The translations under genes were made by a program, and so were the position numbers. The notes below the pieces were generated by a model. That model saw only the letters and a program-made list of their open reading frames with translations. It was not told the DNA's origin and ran no database searches. Shown piece by piece: positions 17,704 to 25,742 of a stretch of DNA of 64,000 bases. The stretch is taken from positions 124,001 to 188,000 of the forward strand of contig JAPZTW010000008.1 in assembly GCA_027533105.1 (NCBI GenBank), given 5' to 3'. The stretch is from Sphingomonadaceae bacterium (GTDB taxonomy: Bacteria > Pseudomonadota > Alphaproteobacteria > Sphingomonadales > Sphingomonadaceae). The first letter of the stretch is position 1, and every line of letters starts with the position of its first letter.

Positions 17704-18758
17704 GCATATTCCCAGCGCGGCACGCCCCGCTGACCGGGCTGGCGGTTGGGCGGATAGCCCAGGCGGCGCAGCGTCTCGTCGGTCGACTGGTAGAAGGTGC
17801 CGATCTGGTAGATCGCCTTGGCTTCCGGCCCGGTGGCGACATCGCGGTGCAGTTCATTGGCGATCCGCACCATCTGTTCGACCTGCTGGACCGAGGTCAT
17901 CCGCTCGCCCTTGCGGCTCCACAGGTTGTCCTCGATCCCGACCCGGACGTGCAGGCCAAGCGCGATGGCAATGGCATTGAACGGGGCGACATTGCGCATC
18001 ACCGATTCGATCGTCAGCACCGCGCCATCGGGCACGCGGCGGGCAAATTCGATCAGGTCCGCCGGGTGCGTCCCGGCTGCACCGCTGCCAATCGCGACAT
18101 AGTTCAGCACCAGCGGGCCGTTGTAATGGCCCTTGCGGATCAGCCGCTCGACCGTTTCCAGCTGGCTCATGTCGCCGACCATGAAGTGCGGCTGGATCCC
18201 GTTGGCGACCAGGCGCTTGAGGTGTTCTTCCATGAACACCGGGCCGCATTCGAAATACATGTTGCGATAGGCTTCGAACATCGCCGGGTTGGTGAGGCAG
18301 GTGCCCGCGATATCGTCCTCGCTCATCAGCGCGGAGATATCCATCTGGTTGGTGTTGACCGCGATGGTCACCTGGTCCGGCTTGGGCTTCAGTTCGGCCA
18401 GCATGTGGCGGGTGTCGTCGGACAGCCACTTGGCCTCGCTGCCTTCGCCTTCGGGGGCGAAGGAGATCGAGCCGCCGACCTGGATCAGCATGTCCGGGCA
18501 GGCCGTGCGGATGCGGTCGATCATCTCGTTGAACATCGACAGGCGCTTCGATCCGCTGCCATCGGCCTCGCGGCAGTGCAGGTGCAGCACGGTGGCCCCA
18601 GCGTTGTAGCAATCGACCGCCTTCTGGACCTGGTCGGCCATGGTGACGGGAATGTCCTCCGGGAAATCGCCGGGCAGCCACTGCGGGCCATAGGGGGCGA
18701 CCTGGATCACCAGCTTTTCCTGGTTTTCGGGCAGCAGGCTGTCATCGAGGAAGTGCAT
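17700..18758 (-). CDS. BKACE family beta-keto acid cleavage enzyme
   Basis: The 352-residue protein matches the BKACE family (formerly DUF849; the type member is 3-keto-5-aminohexanoate cleavage enzyme), zinc enzymes that condense a beta-keto acid with acetyl-CoA and release acetoacetate and a new CoA ester. The zinc His pair is H59 and H61 in TVLHLHCREADG, and the second half has the family segments IQPHFMVGDMSQLETV, VLNYVAIGSG and the active-site region RVGIEDNLW. Which of the known substrate groups it belongs to (carnitine, amino acid or hydrophobic keto acids) cannot be decided by eye. It lies between the carboxymuconolactone-decarboxylase-like gene (4 bases upstream) and the SDR gene. 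Confidence 0.92.
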   Translation of the reverse strand: MHFLDDSLLPENQEKLVIQVAPYGPQWLPGDFPEDIPVTMADQVQKAVDCYNAGATVLHLHCREADGSGSKRLSMFNEMIDRIRTACPDMLIQVGGSISFAPEGEGSEAKWLSDDTRHMLAELKPKPDQVTIAVNTNQMDISALMSEDDIAGTCLTNPAMFEAYRNMYFECGPVFMEEHLKRLVANGIQPHFMVGDMSQLETVERLIRKGHYNGPLVLNYVAIGSGAAGTHPADLIEFARRVPDGAVLTIESVMRNVAPFNAIAIALGLHVRVGIEDNLWSRKGERMTSVQQVEQMVRIANELHRDVATGPEAKAIYQIGTFYQSTDETLRRLGYPPNRQPGQRGVPRWEYA

Positions 18759-18762
18759 GGGT

Positions 18763-19158
18763 TCAGTCCTCCGTGGATTGCGTGGTGGCGGGAACGGGCA
18801 TCCCGCGAGCCGTCATTTCATCGACCAGATGCGGCGTGCCGAGCGCGACCGAATGGATGCCGAGCACAGCCACCAGCTGCAGCACGGCCATGATCTCTTC
18901 GGGCGTGGCCCCCAGATCCAGCGCCTTGGCAATGTGGCGCTTGACCCCCGGCGAATACATGTGGGTGCAGCTGGCATCGACCGCGATGGCCAGGAATTCA
19001 TAGGTCTTGGGATCGATGATCCCCTTGCGGACCGAATGGGTCCCCATGTCGAGGAACTTTTCCATCCACTCGGCATCGAAAGCGGCGGCCTGGTCCCAGG
19101 CGCGGTTCCATTGCCCGCTGGCGCGGGCGGCATCGCTGATCGGGGTGGCGGCTGGCAT
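18763..19158 (-). CDS. Carboxymuconolactone decarboxylase-like (AhpD fold) protein
   Basis: A 131-residue helical protein of the CMD/AhpD fold (FLAIAVDASCTHMYSPGVKRHIAKALDLGATPEEIMAVLQLV). Of the CxxC pair found in AhpD peroxidases only the first Cys is kept (C64), with His at 66 and 75, so a thiol peroxidase role is unlikely and a decarboxylase or unknown role is more probable. GGGAGAG lies six bases before the ATG at 19158; in-frame ATGs further upstream lack one. It is the first gene of the operon with BKACE, SDR and MFS. Confidence 0.85.
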   Translation of the reverse strand: MPAATPISDAARASGQWNRAWDQAAAFDAEWMEKFLDMGTHSVRKGIIDPKTYEFLAIAVDASCTHMYSPGVKRHIAKALDLGATPEEIMAVLQLVAVLGIHSVALGTPHLVDEMTARGMPVPATTQSTED

Positions 19159-19235
19159 CGTGGTCTCTCCCATTGCCACCAGACTAGCGATCATGGCTGG
19201 ACGGGATTTAGAGATTGCGCCATTCTATTGCTGAA

Positions 19236-20237
19236 ATGCGCCAGACCCCGACAGTTCGCGCCGCCGCGCTGACCGGCTTCGGAGCCCTGGCCCGGGCCTA
19301 TGGCCTCGATCCTGCCACCCTGCTGCGCGGCGCGGGGCTACCCGCCGATGCCGAAGCGGACCCGGACCGGCGCCTGCCCGCCAATGCCATCAACCGCATG
19401 TTCGAAGACGCCGCCGCCCGCGCCGGGGCCGAGGATTTCGGGCTGCGGCTGGCCGAACTGCGCGGCTTTTCCAACCTCGGCCCGGTGACCCTGCTGGCCC
19501 GGGACGAGCCCGACATCCGCAGCGCGCTGGCCATCTTCATCGCCTATCTGCCGCTGCATAACGAGGCGCTGACCATCGACCTGACCGAGCACGATGGGCT
19601 GGCGATCCTGTCCTGCGTGGTGGCGGGTGAGGGATCGCGGGTGCAGGCCACCGATGTGGCCGTGGCCATGCTCCACCGCATCCTGCGCCAGTTGCTGGGC
19701 CTGGGCTGGCAGGCCCAGGGCGTCTACCTCGAACGGCAGCGCCCGGTGCGGGTTGGCCAGTTCGAGCGCGCCTTCACCGGGCGGGTCCACTTCGCGCAGG
19801 ACTTCAGCGGGGTGGCTTTTGCCAGTGCCGATCTCGACCGGCCCAACCTCCTCGCCGAAGCGGCACTGCGGCCTTATACCGCGCAGTTGCGGGCCAGCCT
19901 GCCGGGCCTGGCCGACCTGCCGCTGGCCGAACGGACCCGCCGCCTGCTGCGCGCCATGCTGGCCGGGCGGCGCTGCACCGCGCCGCTGGCGGCCGAGCGG
20001 CTGGGCCTGTCGCGCCGGACGATGGAACGGCGGCTGGCGGCCGAAGGAACCACCTTCCACGCCCTGCTGGACGAGGTGCGCGGCGAAGTGGCGCGCGGGC
20101 AGCTGGCGGGCACCCGGCGCGGCAATGCCGAGATTGCCGACCTGCTGGGCTTTGCCAGTTCGGCCGCCTTTACCGCCTGGTTCACCGCGCGGCATGGCCA
20201 GTCGCCGCAGGTCTGGCGACGCGGGCAATTGGCGTGA
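19236..20237 (+). CDS. AraC family transcriptional regulator
   Basis: A 333-residue regulator with the N-terminal ligand domain typical of OruR/ArgR-type AraC proteins (residues about 10-190, starting TPTVRAAALTGFGALARAYG) and a C-terminal double helix-turn-helix: first helix pair CTAPLAAERLGLSRRTMERRL, second GNAEIADLLGFASSAAFTAWF. It is divergent from the operon 15612-19158 across a gap of about 78 bases, so control of that operon is the natural reading. The ATG at 19236 is used; a TTG seven codons earlier is possible. Ligand unknown. Confidence 0.92.
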   Translation: MRQTPTVRAAALTGFGALARAYGLDPATLLRGAGLPADAEADPDRRLPANAINRMFEDAAARAGAEDFGLRLAELRGFSNLGPVTLLARDEPDIRSALAIFIAYLPLHNEALTIDLTEHDGLAILSCVVAGEGSRVQATDVAVAMLHRILRQLLGLGWQAQGVYLERQRPVRVGQFERAFTGRVHFAQDFSGVAFASADLDRPNLLAEAALRPYTAQLRASLPGLADLPLAERTRRLLRAMLAGRRCTAPLAAERLGLSRRTMERRLAAEGTTFHALLDEVRGEVARGQLAGTRRGNAEIADLLGFASSAAFTAWFTARHGQSPQVWRRGQLA

Positions 20238-20277
20238 ACGCTTGCCATTGCCCTCCTTCCCGGCGAAAGGCGGCGCA

Positions 20278-21888
20278 ATGATCCGCCTGTCCGACCTGGC
20301 CCTGCCGCTTGACCACGAACCCGCCGCGCTCGAAGCGGCGGTGATCACGCGGCTGGGCATCGCGCCGGAGCGGCTGGAACGCTTCACCGTGTTCCGGCGC
20401 GGCAACGATGCGCGCAAGAAGACCGCGATCAAGCTGATCTACACGATCGATGCCGTGGTGCGGGACGAAGCCGAAGTGCTGGAACGGCACCACGGCGATC
20501 CGCACATCAAACCGACTCCGGACCTGACCTACAGGTTCCCGGTCATGGCCCCGGAGAACTGGAGCGGACCGCGTCCCGTCGTCATCGGGGCTGGCCCCTG
20601 CGGCCTGCTGGCCGGGCTGATCCTGGCGCAGATGGGCCTGAAACCGATCATCATCGAACGCGGCAAGGCCGTGCGCGAGCGGACCAAGGATACCTGGGGC
20701 CTGTGGCGCCGCGCGGTGCTGGAAACCGAATCCAACGCCCAGTTCGGCGAAGGCGGCGCCGGCACCTTTTCCGACGGCAAGCTCTATTCCCGGATCAAGG
20801 ACCCGCGCCACCTGGGGCGCAAGGTGCTGACCGAATTCGTGCGTGCAGGGGCGCCCGAGGACATCCTGACCGAGGCCCACCCCCACGTCGGCACCTTCCG
20901 CCTCGTCACCATGGTGATGAGCATCCGCGAGACCATCGAAAGCCTGGGCGGCGAATACCGCTTCGGCACGCGGGTGGAGGACTTTGCGATTGAGAACGGC
21001 CAGCTGAAAGGCCTGACCCTTTCGACCGGGGAGTTCCTGCCCGCCGAGCGTGTGATCCTCGCGGTCGGCCATTCGGCCCGCGACACCTTCTTCAAGCTCT
21101 ACGAGCGCGGGGTCTATGTCGAGGCCAAGCCCTTTGCCATCGGCGTCAGGATCGAACACCCGCAAAGCTGGATCGACAAGGCCCGCTTCGGCCCCAACGC
21201 CGGGAACCCGATCCTGGGCGCGGCGGCCTATTCGATCTCGCACCAGGCCAGCAACGGCCGCGCGGTCTATTCGTTCTGCATGTGCCCCGGCGGGCGCGTG
21301 GTCGCCGCGACCAGCGAGGAAGGCCGCGTCGTCACCAACGGGATGAGCCAGTATTCGCGTGCCGAATTCAACGCCAATTCGGGGCTGGTGGTCGATATCA
21401 ACCCCGAACGCGATTTTCCCGGCGATCCGCTGGCCGGGGTGCGGCTGCAGCGGCAGCTGGAGGAAGCGGCCTTCGTCGCGGGCGGATCGAACTACTGGGC
21501 ACCGGGGCAGCGGGTGGAAGACCTGCTGGCGGGGCGCCCCTCGACCCATTTCGGCGTGGTCCAGCCGAGCTACAAGCCGGGGGTGAAGCCGACCGACCTG
21601 GCGCAAGTGCTGCCGCCCTTCGTGATTGAGGCGCTGCGCGAGGCGCTGCCCGTGTTCGGGCGGCAGGTGCCGGGCTACGACCATCCCGACGCGGTGCTGA
21701 CGGGGGTGGAAACCCGCACCTCCAGCCCGATCCGCATCCGGCGCGGGGCGGACTTCCAGTCAATCAACACCCAGGGACTGTACCCGGCGGGCGAAGGCGC
21801 GGGCTATGCCGGGGGGATCCTGTCGGCGGCAGTCGACGGGATCAAGGTGGCCGAGGCGCTGGCGACCAGGCTGGTTGCGGCGGGTTGA
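20278..21888 (+). CDS. FAD-dependent dehydrogenase (COG2509-like)
   Basis: The 536-residue flavoprotein has an N-terminal domain of about 95 residues (IRLSDLALPLDHEP ... RRGNDARKKTAIKLIYTID), then the dinucleotide loop PVVIGAGPCGLLAGL, the FGEGGAGTFSDGKLYSRIKD segment and a C-terminal FAD motif ending GLYPAGEGAGYAGGILSAAVDG. This layout matches the COG2509 family of uncharacterised FAD-dependent dehydrogenases. Substrate is unknown. GAAAGGCGG precedes the ATG at 20278. The stop overlaps the start of the next flavoprotein gene (TTGA), so the two are coupled. Confidence 0.88.
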   Translation: MIRLSDLALPLDHEPAALEAAVITRLGIAPERLERFTVFRRGNDARKKTAIKLIYTIDAVVRDEAEVLERHHGDPHIKPTPDLTYRFPVMAPENWSGPRPVVIGAGPCGLLAGLILAQMGLKPIIIERGKAVRERTKDTWGLWRRAVLETESNAQFGEGGAGTFSDGKLYSRIKDPRHLGRKVLTEFVRAGAPEDILTEAHPHVGTFRLVTMVMSIRETIESLGGEYRFGTRVEDFAIENGQLKGLTLSTGEFLPAERVILAVGHSARDTFFKLYERGVYVEAKPFAIGVRIEHPQSWIDKARFGPNAGNPILGAAAYSISHQASNGRAVYSFCMCPGGRVVAATSEEGRVVTNGMSQYSRAEFNANSGLVVDINPERDFPGDPLAGVRLQRQLEEAAFVAGGSNYWAPGQRVEDLLAGRPSTHFGVVQPSYKPGVKPTDLAQVLPPFVIEALREALPVFGRQVPGYDHPDAVLTGVETRTSSPIRIRRGADFQSINTQGLYPAGEGAGYAGGILSAAVDGIKVAEALATRLVAAG

Positions 21889-23039
21889 GCCAGTTTGACG
21901 CCATCGTCCTGGGCGCGGGGGCGGCGGGCCTGTTCTGCGCCGCGACGGCCGGGCAGCGCGGCAAGCGGGTGCTGCTGCTCGATCACAACGCCGAGGTGGG
22001 CCGCAAGATCCTGATCTCTGGCGGCGGGCGGTGCAATTTCACCAATATCCATACCGCGCCGGATCGCTATCTTTCCGCCAACCCGCACTTCGCCAAGTCG
22101 GCGCTGGCGCGCTACACCCCGGCGGATTTCCTCAAGCTGGTCGAGAGTTACGGGATAGCCTGGCACGAAAAGACGCTGGGACAGCTGTTCTGTGATGGCT
22201 CGGCGAAGCAGATCGTTGCGCTCCTGCTGGAGGAATGCGCCAAGGGCGGCGTCACCCTGCTGCTTGGCGAGGAAACCGGCGCGGTCGAGCATCGCGATGG
22301 CCAGTTCCATGTCGCAGGCGCCAGCGCCCCGGCGCTGGTCATCGCCACCGGCGGGCCATCGATCCCCAAGCTGGGGGCAACGCAGTTCGCCTATGAGCTG
22401 GCGCGGCAGTTCGGGCTGAAGGTCGTCCAGCCGCGCCCGGCGCTGGTGCCACTGACGCTGAGCGGGGACGATGCCCTGTTTACCGAGCTGTCGGGCGTGG
22501 CGACCGAAGTTGTCGCGCGCTGCGGCAAGGCGGCGTTCCGCGAGGCGGCGCTGTTCACCCATCGCGGCCTCAGCGGCCCGGCGATCCTGCAAGTCTCGTC
22601 CTACTGGCAGCGCGGCGAGGACGTGCGGATCGATTACCTGCCGGATCAGCCGCAGGGCTGGCTGCTGGAGGCCAAGCGCGCCCAGCCGCGCGCCCCGCTG
22701 CGCCGCGTGCTCCCCCTGCCCGAGCGGCTGGCGACCACCCTGGCCGAGCGGCTAGGCGTGGCGGGCGAACTCGGCAACCAGTCCGACAAGGTGCTGCGCG
22801 CCGCCGAAGCGACCTTGCACGACTGGCACTTCCACCCCACCGGCAGCGAGGGCTTTGCCAAGGCCGAAGTCACCGCCGGGGGGATCAGCACGGCCGAACT
22901 GTCCAGCCAGACGATGGAAGCCCGCAAGGTGCCGGGGCTTTACGCGATCGGCGAGGCGGTGGACGTGACCGGCTGGCTCGGCGGCTACAACTTCCAGTGG
23001 GCCTGGGCCAGCGGCTTTGCGGCGGGGCAGGCGCTCTAG
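21885..23039 (+). CDS. BaiN/HI0933-like flavoprotein (NAD(P)/FAD oxidoreductase)
   Basis: The 384-residue protein starts at TTG (21885), overlapping the upstream stop. It has the FAD loop VLGAGAAGLFCA, the family-specific LISGGGRCNFTN segment, LGQLFCDGSAKQIV, a central GGPSIPKLGATQFAYELARQFG region, and the C-terminal VTAGGISTAELSSQTMEARKVPGLYAIGEAVDVTGWLGGYNFQWAWASGFAAG. The family (YhiN, HI0933, BaiN) holds enzymes of largely unknown substrate. Its stop codon shares bases with the stop of the convergent kinase gene (CTAG at 23036-23039). Confidence 0.9.
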   Translation: MSQFDAIVLGAGAAGLFCAATAGQRGKRVLLLDHNAEVGRKILISGGGRCNFTNIHTAPDRYLSANPHFAKSALARYTPADFLKLVESYGIAWHEKTLGQLFCDGSAKQIVALLLEECAKGGVTLLLGEETGAVEHRDGQFHVAGASAPALVIATGGPSIPKLGATQFAYELARQFGLKVVQPRPALVPLTLSGDDALFTELSGVATEVVARCGKAAFREAALFTHRGLSGPAILQVSSYWQRGEDVRIDYLPDQPQGWLLEAKRAQPRAPLRRVLPLPERLATTLAERLGVAGELGNQSDKVLRAAEATLHDWHFHPTGSEGFAKAEVTAGGISTAELSSQTMEARKVPGLYAIGEAVDVTGWLGGYNFQWAWASGFAAGQAL

Positions 23040-23812
23040 ATCACGCGCCGCTGCCGATCGAGCCGCAGGATCAGGTCGGCCCGCCCCGGCAATTCTGCCA
23101 GCATCCACCGGGTCAGCCGCTCATAGTGCTGGATGAAGCGCGCAACCTCGTCGGGCGTCATCGCGCCCGGCGCGGTCTGGCGCAGCTCCCCTTCCTGCTG
23201 CTCGCGCCAGTCGGCCACCACCGCCCAGTCCGGCGCGGCAAGGAAGACCAGCCGATCGATCCGCGCCCAGAGCTGCCGGTATTTGCCCGCCAAGGCGGCA
23301 TTGGCATGGCGGCGCCAGGTGCCATCGGGGTCCTCGCGCGCTTCGAGGTCGTTGACCGGGACGGCGAGGGCATCTTCCGGCTGCGGCGCGGCACCCAGGC
23401 ACCAGCCATCCAGCAAGAGCACCTGCGTCCCGGCCGGAGCGCGCGGCCAGTCGCTTTCCGGCGCGCGGTCATCGCGCCCCTTGTCAAAGCGCGGCAGCGG
23501 GGCCGCTTCGCCGCGAGCCAATGCTGCAATTGTGGCCAGGCCCAGCGCCACGTCATGCGTCCCCGGTACGCCGCGCGTGGCAAGCAGCGGGTGGACCCGG
23601 GCCGCCAGATGCTGGCGCCCGGCGCGCGTCAGGTAGAGATCGTCGAGCGATAGGACCGCCACACGCAGGCCATCGGCCACCAGCCGCGCCGCCAGATCGC
23701 GCACCAGGGTGGACTTGCCCGAACCCTGCGCCCCCGCCACGCCGATCACCGTCAGGCCCGGCCCGCGCGCCGCCAGCCAGCGGCGAACCTGCCGCAGTAC
23801 CGGATCGATCAT
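23036..23812 (-). CDS. P-loop kinase related to D-glycerate 3-kinase
   Basis: The 258-residue protein has the Walker A loop GAQGSGKST at 27-35, followed by VLSLDDLYLTRAGRQHLAARVHPLLATRGVPGTHD, which is the hallmark of the GLYK/YGR205W-type kinases of the phosphoribulokinase and uridine kinase superfamily, and LLLDGWCLGA for the Walker B strand. Glycerate as substrate follows from family only. The ATG at 23812 has AAGGA seven bases upstream; an ATG six codons earlier has none. A much longer open frame upstream is the antisense shadow of alanine dehydrogenase. Confidence 0.86.
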   Translation of the reverse strand: MIDPVLRQVRRWLAARGPGLTVIGVAGAQGSGKSTLVRDLAARLVADGLRVAVLSLDDLYLTRAGRQHLAARVHPLLATRGVPGTHDVALGLATIAALARGEAAPLPRFDKGRDDRAPESDWPRAPAGTQVLLLDGWCLGAAPQPEDALAVPVNDLEAREDPDGTWRRHANAALAGKYRQLWARIDRLVFLAAPDWAVVADWREQQEGELRQTAPGAMTPDEVARFIQHYERLTRWMLAELPGRADLILRLDRQRRVI

Positions 23813-23947
23813 CGCCGCGTCCTTCGCCATTGCGCCATGCTTAGCGGGATCGGCTAGTGTCGCAATGCCCCGGTACCTTGCGCACAGTACCCTTGGCTTG
23901 TCCAAAAGCGGTAACAACTGTAACGATATCGCCAAAGGAGAACCGCC

Positions 23948-25069
23948 ATGCGCGTCGGCACCGTCAAGGAAATCAAGAACCACGAATACCGCGTTGGCCT
24001 GACGCCCGAGAGCGTGCGTGAGCTGGTCAGCCACGGGCATGAAGTGTGGGTGGAATCCGGCGCGGGCCTTGGCATCGGCGCCGATGATGCCGCCTATGCC
24101 GCCGCCGGGGCGATGATCCAGCCGGATGCCGCCACCGTCTTTGCCGGCTGCGAAATGATCGTGAAGGTCAAGGAGCCGCAGGCCGGCGAACGGGCCATGC
24201 TGCGCCAGGGGCAGATCCTCTACACCTATCTCCACCTTGCCCCCGATCCGGAGCAGACCGCCGATCTGGTCAAGTCCGGCGTCACGGCGATCGCCTATGA
24301 AACGGTCACCGGGCCGGGCAACACCCTGCCGCTGCTGAAGCCGATGAGCCAGGTGGCCGGGCGCATGTCGATCCAGGCCGGGGCAACCGCGCTGCAAAAG
24401 GCGCACGGCGGGCGCGGTGTCCTGCTGGGCGGGGTGCCGGGCGTGCTGCCGGGCAAGGTGCTGGTCATCGGCGGCGGCGTGGTGGGCTTCCACGCCGCGC
24501 AGATGGCCGTGGGGATGGGGGCCGACGTGACCATCCTCGATCGCGATCCGGAAGTGCTCGAACGGCTCGACAACCATTTCGAGGGTCGCGCCAAGACCCG
24601 GTTCTCGAACCTGGCGGTGGTCCAGCAGATGGTCCAGGAGGCCGAACTGGTGATCGGGGCCGTGCTGGTGCCGGGGGCGGCCGCGCCCAAGCTGGTGACG
24701 CGGGCCATGCTGGCCACGATGAAGCCCGGCGCGGTGCTGGTCGATGTCGCGATCGATCAGGGCGGCTGCTTTGAAACCAGCCATGCCACCACTCATGCCG
24801 AGCCGACCTATGTGGTCGATGGCATCGTCCATTACTGCGTTGCCAACATGCCCGGCGCCGTGGCGCGCACCAGCACCTATGCGCTCAACAACGTGACCCT
24901 GCCCCACGCCCTGCGGATCGCGGACCTGGGCTGGCAGGGCGCGCTGAAAGCCAACGCGCACCTGGCGAACGGGCTGAATGTCCATGCAGGCAAAGTGACT
25001 TACGAGGCGGTCGCGCGCGAGCTGGGGTACGATTACACCCCGGTGGCAGAAGTGCTGGGCCAAGCGTGA
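23948..25069 (+). CDS. ald: Alanine dehydrogenase
   Basis: The enzyme interconverts L-alanine and pyruvate plus ammonia with NAD. At 373 residues it has family length. Key segments are [20 protein letters not shown], the substrate-binding Lys in [11 protein letters not shown], His in YLHLAPD, SIQAGA, the NAD loop [14 protein letters not shown], and the [14 protein letters not shown] catalytic region. AAAGGAG lies at ideal distance from the ATG. It stands alone, followed by a bipartite palindrome. Confidence 0.97.
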   Translation: MRVGTVKEIKNHEYRVGLTPESVRELVSHGHEVWVESGAGLGIGADDAAYAAAGAMIQPDAATVFAGCEMIVKVKEPQAGERAMLRQGQILYTYLHLAPDPEQTADLVKSGVTAIAYETVTGPGNTLPLLKPMSQVAGRMSIQAGATALQKAHGGRGVLLGGVPGVLPGKVLVIGGGVVGFHAAQMAVGMGADVTILDRDPEVLERLDNHFEGRAKTRFSNLAVVQQMVQEAELVIGAVLVPGAAAPKLVTRAMLATMKPGAVLVDVAIDQGGCFETSHATTHAEPTYVVDGIVHYCVANMPGAVARTSTYALNNVTLPHALRIADLGWQGALKANAHLANGLNVHAGKVTYEAVARELGYDYTPVAEVLGQA

Positions 25070-25098
25070 ACACCCCGCGCAGGCGGGAACCCCTTCCT

Positions 25099-25186
25099 CG
25101 TCACCCCGGGCTTGACCCGGGGTCCAGCTTGGCGGCCAACCCACCGCTGCATTCAAGCGGGACCCCGGATCAAGTCCGGGGTGACG
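25099..25186. repeat. Bipartite palindromic repeat, copy B
   Basis: Hairpin one is ACCCCGGG (25103-25110), loop CTTGA, CCCGGGGT (25116-25123); hairpin two is ACCCCGGA (25162-25169), loop TCAAG, TCCGGGGT (25175-25182). The outer ends CGTCACCCCGG and CCGGGGTGACG are inverted. It fills most of the gap between the convergent ald and thioesterase genes and could serve both as a bidirectional stop signal. Same plan as copies A and C. Confidence 0.9.
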
Positions 25187-25204
25187 GGATAGAGAAGAGC
25201 CGGC

Positions 25205-25615
25205 TTATTCAGCGCTAAACGGCTTGAAAGGTTCAGTGATCTCGTCGCGCACGCGCGCCAGCCGCCCGGTGGCCTTGTCGATCATCGCCCAGGTGGTCCG
25301 GGCCGAGACGATCACTTTTCCGGCCGCATCCCGAAAGTCGACCCGCCGGTCGAACCGCGCCCCGGTGGGCGGGGCGGGAATGAAGGTTTCCGCCGTCACG
25401 CTCTCCCCCAGTCCGATATTGCCGCGATAGTCGATCTCGTGCCGGGTCACGACCCAGACATAGGCCGCCTGGTGCTCTGGCGCGGCGACGGCCGACCAGT
25501 GCGCCGTGGCGATCTGCTGGATCCAGTCGACCCAGACCGCGTTGTTGACGTGGCCCAGTTCGTCGATGTGTTCGCTTTTAGCGATGAACGTCCGAGTGAA
25601 ACGAGGCGTGCTCAT
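25205..25615 (-). CDS. Acyl-CoA thioesterase, hotdog fold (4HBT)
   Basis: A 136-residue single hotdog domain with the 4HBT helix signature HIDELGHVNNAVWVDWIQQIA, whose Asp/Glu region and central helix form the active site with a partner chain. It should hydrolyse a short or medium acyl-CoA; the substrate is not readable. The start MSTPRFTRTF at 25615 directly abuts the GC-rich palindrome at 25620-25731, so its ribosome site lies within that element. Confidence 0.9.
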   Translation of the reverse strand: MSTPRFTRTFIAKSEHIDELGHVNNAVWVDWIQQIATAHWSAVAAPEHQAAYVWVVTRHEIDYRGNIGLGESVTAETFIPAPPTGARFDRRVDFRDAAGKVIVSARTTWAMIDKATGRLARVRDEITEPFKPFSAE

Positions 25616-25619
25616 ATCA

Positions 25620-25731
25620 CCCCTCCCGCCTGCGGGAGGGGCCGGGGGAGGGCGTGTTGGCGGCGGTTCGAACGGTTTGGCATGGGAAGGATAACATGCC
25701 CTCCCCTAACCCCTCCCGCAAGCGGGAGGGG
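25620..25731. repeat. GC-rich double hairpin repeat
   Basis: Two strong hairpins: CCCCTCCCGC (25620-25629), loop CT, GCGGGAGGGG (25632-25641); and CCCCTCCCGC (25710-25719), loop AA, GCGGGAGGGG (25722-25731). Between them GGGGGAGGGCGTG and CATGCCCTCCCCTAA are also roughly inverted. The arms of the two hairpins are identical, so the element can also fold end to end. A related single hairpin lies near 59500. It separates the thioesterase and oligopeptidase B genes, both on the minus strand. Confidence 0.88.
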
Positions 25732-25742
25732 AACTTGCGGTC

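Noticed and set aside
23813..25156. Long extension upstream of the glycerate-kinase-like gene
   Set aside because: The extension is antisense to alanine dehydrogenase. The kinase has a good ribosome site and family start at 23812.
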